NCBI GenBank assembly: GCA_008931825.1
Contig: QXVZ01009771.1
Location: 1-26,081, forward strand
Direction of reading: 5' to 3'
Source: Phallusia fumigata
Taxonomy: Eukaryota > Chordata > Ascidiacea > Phlebobranchia > Ascidiidae
DNA: 26,081 nucleotides
The position numbers and the translations under genes are program-made. The notes below the pieces were generated by a model. It did no database searches. It was not told the origin of the DNA and worked only from the letters and a program-made list of their open reading frames with translations. Within the stretch, counting starts at the first letter, position 1; each line of letters opens with the position of its first letter. This document shows, in pieces, positions 1 to 10,800 of the stretch.

Positions 1-25
1 AGATGTACGTCACAACGCCTAGTAC

Positions 26-37
26 TGTGACGTCACA
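26..37. promoter_or_regulatory. CRE-like palindrome TGTGACGTCACA
   Basis: A perfect 12-bp palindrome around TGACGTCA, the consensus core bound by CREB/ATF bZIP factors. The identical 12-mer recurs at 10196-10207. Binding is inferred from the motif only. Confidence 0.35.
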
Positions 38-138
38 CACGTGAACAAAAGCAAGAGTCACGCTATCCCAACGCTCGTGACAATTACTATAACACTTCCT
101 TGGCTGGTTATTTACTTCACTTGTTTTTTTACGTACAG

Positions 139-224
139 CCATACTAAACTGGTACACTGCGGCGATCAACATACGCTAACATGCGGTTAAGATACACGTG
201 GGAACAAAACAAAGTTTAGTATGG
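139..224. repeat. 12-bp inverted repeat, 62-nt spacer
   Basis: CCATACTAAACT at 139-150 is the exact reverse complement of AGTTTAGTATGG at 213-224. It could be a transcript hairpin or a remnant of a small palindromic element. No target-site duplication was seen next to the arms. Confidence 0.5.
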
Positions 225-1751
225 TGCACAGGTATCTACGCATATCAAGTCATTGCTTGGTTGTAGCTTAACACACGTACATAAAAACACTATGAAAGTA
301 TTTCGTTATTTGAAGGCAAGCGTTACATCAAATATTACAGTTGCTTCTGATCATCTCGTATTACCGGATTGTAACGTAACAATGGCTAACGATTCACCGG
401 TAAACAATCGCATGTTTGACGACATAAACAACGTAAAACGCTAAAGCCATTCACTATTTGTATGTGTTTGTTTTGACACCTTATGAATAAGCTTGCTACG
501 TTCCTGTTCTGTGCAAATATTGGGAAACTTGTACAAGGTTGCTACAAATAGATCAAAAAATGCAAGGTGGCAGCCACTGTGCCTGAAAAACCTAAGGTGG
601 CCGCGCCACCCCGCCACCGCCTACTCGGCGCCTATGGTCCCACCAACGTTTTGCTATCGAATTTTTTCTGATGTGATAAAACTTGCTCAATTGTAAGCCC
701 CCATCATGTGACACCTTGTAATGACAGTGTAGTTGCACCCATTGTGCAGCTATCTTCGCTTGACTGTCGTTTAAGTGGTATGTTGCTCTGATTTCTTTCA
801 CCAAGCCAAAAAAACTTAACTTATTTGTATATATATCTTATGAGAAAATAACACTACACTTTATGCTTCAATTTGAGTAAAGGGATGCACTACCTATTAT
901 GTTCTTGCTGAATAGACTTGAAAACTATATTTTACTTATTAAAGGGCAAACAGTATTTCGTAAACAAAGTGTTTAATGTTACTAAAACTGCATTGTGTCA
1001 ATCAAAGTGCAGCAGAGAGGTTATTTCTGCTGTCTGTTACGCAAAACACAATTAGTATGATTTAATGTGGCATATCCAATTCTCAGTGTCGATACGGCTA
1101 CAGAAATTGTGACAAGCAGGCTCATGACATAAATCATGCAAATATTCCTTGTGTTGAAATGTGTCATGGTGAATTTGGTTTTGAAACTTCTTTTTTTAAT
1201 GGCTGCCTTAAATTTTGATTACATGCTACCAGTTAACAATAATGTGTTGAGACCATTGAATTTCTGCTTGCATTGACCAAATATGTTACAGTATACCAAT
1301 CTAAGTATATACCCAATGTAAAATACTTTATAAATTATGTGTCTGTTTTAATGATTGAAAACAGTATATAAAGGAAATAACATTCAATGACTCATAGTTG
1401 TAAAAGTGACATTGGGTATGCCACCTCAATAGTTATGACGTATTGTGAATTTTTCCCTACCTTTGTTTATGGTCATTTGGATATCTTGATAAACTGCCGC
1501 AGAAAAAAGTCCAGATAAATGAGGTTGGACTGTTTTGTCCCTTTTTATTTTGCCATGTTGAAAACCAACACAGGAAAAACATTGTACATTATCATGTGTT
1601 TTTTGACCAAACTTTCTTTTTATTGGTGCCAAATCAATCGCCAATGGGAAATTTACCAAATAAATATAACAAACCGATGCTGTTTACAACATTAGGGTGT
1701 GTACTGCACAGTTGTGTTGTGATGTTGTGAGTAATAATATGTTATTTATAG

Positions 1752-1872
1752 CCTGAACAAGAACACTGAAAATGAGCAACTTCTGGACCTGCTTAAGGGA
1801 ACTGTAACTTTTAATGACTTGAATGAAAGCAACCTCAAAAAAGTGCCAGTTAAACTACTCACTGGTATAAAG
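1752..1872 (+). CDS. exon 1 (first traced) of mesothelin/stereocilin-like gene
   Basis: Acceptor TTATTTATAG ends at 1751 and donor AAG|GTAGCT follows 1872. The exon carries one leftover base and then 40 codons, beginning LNKNTENEQLLDLLKG and ending KLLTGIK, with no stop. The upstream exon, ending with two codon bases, was not found. Confidence 0.6.
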
Positions 1873-4800
1873 GTAGCTGTAACGTACGAGTTGATATACA
1901 TATTTTACATAAATTTTGTACCTTTAAAACACGTTCAGACTAAGCAAATGGAGGAGATTTCTGGTGCTACGCTGAGTATCATGTTGGATTCACAACTAAT
2001 GATGAGAGACCCAGAAAATTTAAAAAAACTGCTGAAACGACTGAGTTTAAGTCAGTTAGAAAATACAATGAAAAAACTCAACGAAAAAATGGCAAGTTAC
2101 AAACTTTGCAACGGTGGCTATAAAATATCATTGTGGCTTAATATTTTAGTGCCTATGTAGTGGAAATATATTTTTAATCTGTACAATTTAAACATTCTTC
2201 TGTGGCAGTTTTTACTGCCTAAAACAACAAACAACTTCTTTTTAGATTATACAGTATCTGCTTGCCTTAATAATTTGGTGAGTTTTAGGGACTCTTTAAA
2301 ATAAATTGCAAATTTAAAACAATTGTTTATTTTAAGTTGTTTTTACACATATTTTTCACGTGCATTTAAGACCTTGTCAAACAACAACTTTTAGGTATCT
2401 GGGAAGGGTAGTCTTTGGCGACCTCCAATTATTGTCCAAGAAACCATATCTTTCGAGTTTTTAAAAAGAATGAAAATAAAAAATATGTTAAATAAAGATG
2501 GAATTGAATACTTTTTGGAATATATGTGTCCTTTTATTGCTGGTTTGACCATCAAACATTTTAGTTACATTCCTTATGCTTCAAACAAATTGCAAGAAAT
2601 GTAAGCTTGTTTACAACATTTTGTTGTGAATTATTCTCACAAAAAATTTATAAAATGAAGTCGCCAGGGTTGAATGTTTTGCCAAGTCATACAGCGATCT
2701 TGAGAAAAAGCAGAAGAAGGGGTTTGTCAAATGGATTTTGCAGGGAGACAACCCATCAAACAATTTTCCACTAATTTTTGGTCCATTCTATCTTGATCTG
2801 CCAGCTACAGAATTTCGTGTTTTTTCATCTGTGAAGGTAATTGTGTTGTACACATTGTATCAAGAAAATACAAAATTTTCCTTGCGACCAAACTAGGTGA
2901 GCAACATATTGGCAAGCAAAGTTTTATTGACACTGGATTTTCATCATGAACAGTTTTCCCTATTTTCGAAGACATTGATTACTTCTTTACTGCAATACAA
3001 TATTAGCTTTTTTGAGGATCAACATAATCTTTACAAGTATTTATGCCATAACGTTTGCTGCTACTTAACCACACTAACACACCATTTTTCATTACAGACT
3101 TGGCCACACGATTTGCAAATATTCCTTCAAAAAACTAAAAGGGAAGTTAAATAAAGTAGCACTTGGACAGATTGCAATGTATTTAATGAAACAGTGTACC
3201 AGCAGTGACAATTTATCGGAGGAATCTTTAAAGGTTATTAGGTTTCTTAGGAACCAGTTTTTCAAGTTTTTTTGCAATTGTTCAAAACAATTTTTTTTTC
3301 AAACAAATATTAGTTGTCATTGTATTCTTATGTATGAAGCATCCCAACTTTAATTATGGTTTCCTTCCCTAAGGGGAAACATTTTGTTCTTACTTTTTTT
3401 TGCCTTTCACTTCTGCTAATTTAACATGTAGATATATATAGAGTGCTTCAGTTGAATTTAACATATATAGAGTGTTTAAATTTTAGTCTGATCGGCCAAG
3501 TAACTACCCTTAGACAGCCCAAACTTTGTGTTTAAACACTGTTCCATTTTCTACATCACACTGTAAAAGGCGGTATGTTACAACAGCTCCACTACTATTT
3601 AGAGTAATTTTTTGCAATACAGTAGCATGTAAGCGAAATCAACAGACATCATTTTTGAATTTATAGCACTTTCCGCATTGGAAAAGGTCTATTAAAGTTT
3701 GTGGTTCTGTTTGCTACATCTCGGCCTAAGGCTACTGCAGTTACTTATGTATTTTTTAGTTTGACTATGGGATTTTATTCATGCTTTTGACATAGTGATG
3801 TGATTTGACATGGTGTCAGTACTTTTTCGATTAAATATTTGTTTCCAAAGCTAAACTGACCACCATCTATTAACAACACTACTGATTAGCAGATACTGTG
3901 TTTAGAGTAGTGTTTCATACCGGAACGGAACGAAAAGGAATAACGTTATTCGGTCTGGGTAATTTATATATTTATTTCGGTGTTTCGTTCCGGTACCGAT
4001 ATTTTTATTTTGTTCCGGTCTGACCGAAACAAAATTATAACAGTATTTTTTCAGTATTTCGGTCTGTGTTTCTTGTCAAATCTAATTAACTGCAGTGTAA
4101 ACAAACTCTCAACCGAACAAAGTAAGCAAGTTGCAACACGAAAAGGTTGTTGTTTGGTGGTTATTACGTCACATAACATTTAACATTATCGGAGCATTTG
4201 GGATAAAATAAACACAAGGATAATATTAGGTATCAAACACGAAATTTCAAGCAACTCCTCCTTGTTATATGTCAAGACCGAAATACCGGAATTAAAAATA
4301 GCGGTATTTCGTTCCGTTCCAGTATTTTGATTTTTTTTAATTTCATTATTTCATTCCGGTAATTGGACCAAAATTTATTTATTTCGTTCCGGTATTTCAT
4401 TCCATTCCGGTATGAAACACTGGTTTGGAGACCTATACGCTGATGCTTGCAGAAACAAGGATTTTATAAATGCCTAAGAAATGGGAATATAATTTAATGC
4501 AGGTGTTGAATATATGCCCAATGTAATAGATAGAAATGGTATTTGCAGAAAATATCACTTAAGGAGCCGTAGCGTATGAGCAATGGCAAATATGAGTTGT
4601 TCTACAAGTATTGGTTGTTATCAATTGTTTATTTTACAGTGCACACCTGACATGTCAGATCGATTTAAAAGATGTCAAATTGAAAAAAAATCACAATTAT
4701 CTGATGCCACCAAGCGGTCAAAAAAGACAGTTCCACATGTACAGATTAGACAATTTCAGGTTGTTATAATATGCATGTTTTGTGTATTAAACTTTTGGCA

Positions 4801-7800
4801 ATTACTTATTCTAATCTAATTATGGATCCCCTATCCTGAAGGGAACGCATTTTTCTCTTCCCCCACACATGTTGGTCCACCCACTTTTGGCATGAAACAT
4901 TTTGTGGAAGTGGATGAACCTTTTGTTGATCATAGATATGATCAAGTAGTTGTGCAATGTGTATCGTTGTCAACTAACCCAGTGGTTATCCTCCCCAGTG
5001 TCCAAAATATACCATTTATACACACCACAACCAAAAGCTTAATGTCGTGCAACCTTTATTACTGGAGGGCCGAATACAATCACCCTCATGGGATTGCAGG
5101 TCACACTATTGTTTAACATAGGTTGGATTTATCTTATTGCATGTTAAAATAGAACATTCTGTTTTCAAATAAATGTCGTTTTTGTTGTTTTTGCTTTACT
5201 TTCCTTGTGGCGATGTTATGGCATTAAAATCTGGTCAGTTGGGCAAAGCAGAAAAAAGAAAAGAAATGCACTGTAATCATTTAGCAGCTGCACAATTTCT
5301 GTTTGTTGGCTGTAGGTTGCACACACCTGATGTGGACTATATTTTTGATAACATAGACTATGTCAAGCACTGGTCATGCCAATTGTCTTACTGTGGTGGG
5401 ATAAAGGAAACAAGAAACAGACTGTGATGTAAAGAATATTTTTAACTTATTGAGCACTTCAGATGTAATCGGTGTTGGTTTGAGTTGAGTTTATTTCACT
5501 TGGTGAAAGAAAACATAGCGGCACAGTAGCACTAAATCAATCGCCAGGCCTGAAATTGTTATTCAAAATATTGTTTAACTTTGTATAAAACCTTGTACAA
5601 TTTCAGGTAATCAATGCCAAATTTGATCCAGCCTTTTCTTTGACAACAACCCAATATGAAGCATATCATTTTCTTTAGTAGGCCATTATGCAAAATTTTT
5701 AACATCTGAAATGATGTTTGCTAAATCCTATTCATGCTTCCAATTTTGTTAAGCAGCTTTGTAAGAAAATCTATACCAATCTCCCCCAGGCATTTCCATG
5801 CATCTGCTGGTATACTGTCCGGGCCCACACCTTTTCCTCATTTCATTTTGCACAAAACTTGTCTTACTTCCGCTCAGGTGATTGGTTCCATGCCTGCGTC
5901 CTCCGTAGTTCCTTCTCTGTAGTCGTTCATTTTCGACATTTAACAGTTATTTGAAATATTCTCTCCACCTCCTTCTGATGTCGCAATCATCTACTAGCAT
6001 GTTCCCTTCTCAGTCCAAGCGTGCTGCTTGCTTTTTTATTTTGTCTTTCATATGACAGGCTTGTATTGTTTGGCTACACATTCTCCAGGAATAACTTTAC
6101 TGTCCACTACCTGTTTTAGCCCGTTCTTCAACATAACATATAGTCAACTTACAAGTTGTTCCAGCTACTTGTAAAAGTGACCTTTTGTGATGTTTGCCTT
6201 TCAAAGAACATATTAATAATGGCAAGCCCACCTGCTGCTGCGAAACCCGTGATCCTATCTTCTTGTTAGTTTCTTTCTCCAAAGCCATGTCTTTCCATCC
6301 ACGCTTCATGCCCTACATTGCTTCTCCCCACAGGCCCGTTTAGATCTCCTTCAATCCACAGCTGCTCTGTTGCTGGTATTTGTGTACTTTCCATGTTGGT
6401 TCCAAAATTTGTCCTTATCGTCCTCTTCACAACCCGTTTAATGTGCATACACGCTAATAACATTAATGATCTGCTTTCCGACCACTAGTTTTACACCCAT
6501 CATCCTGTCTGACTTCATGAGGTTTTCCACCTTTCCATTTTGTTTCTTGCACACAAAGCATACTGATGCGACTCCATCTCATCAAGTGCACTATTTCCAT
6601 ATCCTTACCATTCATTCAACCAACATTCAAAGTCCCAAAGACTACATCCCTTTTATTTCCAACTTTCCTTCTACTTTTACGCTTTTACTCCTTTATGTAA
6701 TCAATGACATACTGATATTTTTACTTTTTACAATAATGATAAATATTTTTGCTCAAATTGCCAGACCTCATATTATTCTCCATAAAATAGTTCAAATCAT
6801 GATAAACCAGTAGTTTAATGTGAATCATGATAACCAACATTGCATTAATGAACCATTTGTTTTATCCCTCCTGGTCATTGAATAATCCCTTTATTTGTTT
6901 AAGTGTGCCATTGCACTTTTAAACACGTCCTGTGCATATGCTACAGTTTTCTTATGGTAAGATATTTGATCTTATGCAGCCGATCTGCTAATTTCATACA
7001 ATCTAGACTTGATCCAGACCTGTTTTACCCAGTCATAATTCACTACATTGTCATTTGGGAGACAATAGACTTTTGAGGCTCTCCCTGTGTGTTGTGTGCA
7101 CAATTCTGTAGCCTACTCTTTCTGTTTCTGTTTTACTATTCATGGTAAACCCTTAAAACTGTAACAAATAAAAAAATATCTTATTCCTTGCACTAAAACT
7201 TTAAATATATTATTCCTACTTTCAAACTTCTCTAGTCCGCTTGAATGACCTGGTTATTCAAATGATGGTAAATGCCACTTGGAGTGACATTGTTGCATGA
7301 AAAAACCATTGTCTGACTTGTACTGTTAGTTAGTGCAGTACTGACACAGACTGCATAGTGTGCACAGTGACATTACAATAGGTCATGTGCACAGTTGCTA
7401 CACACTGTGCCACATGCAAGGGGCAACTTGTAATTGTAGATTAAAGAACCATGTTGGACCTCAAAATACATCCAAATACAGATTGCATCTATATTAGATC
7501 AGTACTTACTTTTGCTGAAACCCTGAATTAAATTTCTTAACCCCCACTTAAAATAATTCTGGATACGCCGTTGTGAGGAATGACAGTTCGGTAAAAAATC
7601 CCTATAGTTTTTTTTTTCAATTTCTGCGCAGAGTAATTTATACATGAAAAATTGAAAAATGTTTAAACTATTTGTAGCCTGAAATGCCGCACAAATGACA
7701 TAAAAATTCTCAACTATAGACGGTTTTGATAAAACCAAACTTGTACTCCAGATGATGCGGGATGTGGCAAAAACCTTAATTGCAAATACTGATCTCAGAA

Positions 7801-10800
7801 AGCTAAACATATCAGACATGCAAAGGATGTCCGGAGCTTTGGGTGGTTTCACACCATCAGAGTTGGACAATATACCTGATAGTGTTGTGCTGGATTCGTT
7901 AGACACTTTCAAAGACAGCAAAACATTAAGCAAAAAACAGGTTTGACTTTTGTTCATTTATATTTGACTTAAAATATTTATTGTAGTTTTAAAAACCGAC
8001 TAAAGTGTTTGCGCATTTTACATGTAAGTTGGTATTTTAGAAAAAAGTGATGCTCAAGAAAGCAAAAAAGGTTGGATTTACTGTTTCAAACTCCACAACA
8101 TTGACAGACCTTGGAGAATTAATAACAGCCTTGCCAGTCAAAGATTTCAAGCAGATTTCATCCAATACTATCAGGAAAAGTTTAAAACAACTTCAAAAAC
8201 ATGAATCAGCTTTTTCTGAACCCCAGCGCAAAGCAATTGTCAACAAAGTATTGCACCATAAATACATCTATATGTATTAGTAAATATTAAATAATATATG
8301 TATTAGTAAAGAAGTCATGTAACAAGCTTGTGTGAAATCCAAACTGGGTATACCTTGTTTCAGCTGGATGATTAGGATACAAGTAGTTAGCTATCCACGA
8401 AGTGCTTGGGTCTCTAAGCACCTTTATTGTTTTTTTAAATAGGTTGGATTTTACATCTAAAATTGTTTCAGGCCTGAACAGAAGTCACCCTTGGTTTCAG
8501 AAATTTTAATTAGTAGGCCTGGGGTACTTATAAGTCTTTCATTGTTTCATGCAATTCTGTGTGTCACCCCACCAATATTAATATCGGACTTTGATACAAA
8601 ACAACTTGATTCTACTTTGAACCTCCCTAACCTGGACAGCATTTTCAGATTTTGCTTTTACCAACAAAAAACTGGTGTACCAACAAAATAAATAAGTTTT
8701 GGCATTACAATAAATGGTTAAAGCTATTTCCAGATCCACTTTAAAACTCACATAGGAAACAATTTATATAGTTCTGTGTTTGTTTTTAGCTTCAAGAAAT
8801 GGATGTAAGAGAATTACTTAATCAGGATCTTGGACAATTTGCTGCAGATATACCTCTTAAAAAACTAAAAGAAATCAACACTGTAAATTTAACAACAGTT
8901 AAAGATACCGTTTGGAACAGAGGACAAGTAAGAGTACAGACTCAATACGATTATGTAGGAAATCCATTTTATTATGGCTTTCCCTTCTGAAGGGGACACA
9001 TTGTTTTCACTGTTGTCTTTTTCTTCCCTTGTCCAAGCACTTTTTCAGTGAAATGTTTCTTGGATTCGGATTGAACTTTTACAGCTTGTAGATATCGTCA
9101 GTGAGTTGTGTAATCTGTTTCATTAAACACCATAGCCACAGTGGTTACCCCGCTAGCCATTTAAAATGGGTCAAATTATTAAACATTGTCCCCATGTGCG
9201 TAGGCGACGAGGAACCTTTTTGCGCAGGTAGGCCGGCCACATGTCGCTCGGGGTCTGACCATCTTGCAGCAACGGGCTATTCGTGCACATTTGGACAGTT
9301 CAGTTTCTTGCCCAGTCTCATAACCTCAATTTGAATGACGAATATCGCAGGCTTTACAAAACTTTACTTTGCCAAAGCACATTCCCAAGATACCAATGCG
9401 TTGGTTGAGCAACCATGGGCGCAAGTAGGGGCTAGGTTTGTCGGCATGCCAGGTCCCTTTCCATCTGTGTCTGTGTATAATGCATCTAATGAAACTTGCT
9501 CTGGTACAACGCCGACGTGTTTTTGCTCATAACTAAACAAAGGAACAACTCTATATAACACGGCGAAGTGCCAGTACAGCAACGAAAACGCCCATTTCGA
9601 AAGTTACTGTGGAGATTTGAATTTGAATCAGAGAAACGTATGTTATAGATTTTACACCGAGCCTTACACAATTAATGTTCTGCGATCTATTATGTTTCTC
9701 TGAGGACGCACGCTGATAACACACAACGAAGATTACGCACACACTGACGCAACACGCATTCTAATGCATAAGCAATGAGATAAGATATTTTAGCCACTTT
9801 TAGAAATGTGAATTAAATCGCTTGGATAGTTCAGAAATTATGGATTCCACAAATGGTTGAATCGGGTTTGATGAAAATACCTTTTGGCATATGCGTCAGT
9901 GAGATTTAAAAATAGGTTTCTACACTATTGCGTAATAAAGTTTTCATAAGCGATTTTATAAGTTGTAAACGTTAAAGATTGTGTTACCGTAGGTGTAGCC
10001 CAGGTATGCACAACCTCCGGCCATGCACAAGAGCATGTAATGGCATCCATACATTGATGAAAACTCTTTGGCTGGATAAATGCAAGAGAAAGCGAGTCAT
10101 TAAAAATTTTAGCAACGAAAATAACCAACCAACATGCTATTACAGAAAGTTCTAACATGTGTGTTAAAATACTGTGACACTTCGTTGTACACGTTTGTGA
10201 CGTCACAATGGAGTGTGTGGTGTCGTACTTTTGCCGCCTTGCATTTTATATAATAAGGCGGCAATGTGGCGACTGTAAGTAAAATAAAGTCTGTAATGTA
10301 GTAGGGCCAAGCGTGCAGGAAAGGTTAATCTGTTACAACATTAGCGTTTTTTATTGGTGGTTTGTTGCCTACTCCCTTAACTCCCGCCAGTTGCGCCACT
10401 GAGAGCAACCATTAATTTTGACCAAGTGAAAGGAAGTTTTAGCAGCGTTTTGGGTAGACCACATTTGCCCCATAGAAGCTGGGCAACTTAAATATTAATA
10501 TTTGTTCACAAGGTTTTTATACTTCGCTGCTTGAAGAGCGTGAAAAAACCATAGTTTGTATTTGGGCCATAGTTTGTATTATTTTCCAACACAGCTGGGG
10601 GCGCTCTACTTAATATTCAGTTGAAATTCATAACCCGCACATATTGCTGCCGCCGAGCTTTTTGGAAATGGCATGCTATGTAGAATAAGATATTGCAAGT
10701 GGCTTGTGGGCCGCTTGAACATGTTGAGTGCATTGAACAGTCATATTCGTAAGCATATTAACATTCAGTGTTTTATTATGGGTCCCTTCCTGAAAGGGGA

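Larger units (their letters stand above)
1..1751. other. 5' flank / upstream intron, no confident gene
   Basis: No exon with good splice signals and family-like protein was found here. The first traced exon at 1752 starts mid-codon, so coding sequence must lie further upstream, here or outside the window. Visible items are a TGTGACGTCACA palindrome (26-37, CRE-like core), a 12-bp inverted repeat (139-150 and 213-224), and a GC-richer patch at about 590-650 with open frames on both strands that match nothing I recognise. The rest is AT-rich sequence without clear structure. Confidence 0.5.

Noticed and set aside
592..804. Minus-strand 70-codon frame ending in Arg/Gly-rich residues
   Set aside because: No splice context or recognisable family; the Arg/Gly run comes from a short GC-rich patch.
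5718..5954. Plus-strand open frames over the LINE region
   Set aside because: They are antisense shadows of the minus-strand endonuclease/RT fragment.
7499..7957. Minus-strand 152-codon frame
   Set aside because: It is the antisense of exon 9 plus a repeat-like segment; exon 9 has splice sites and family pattern on the plus strand.
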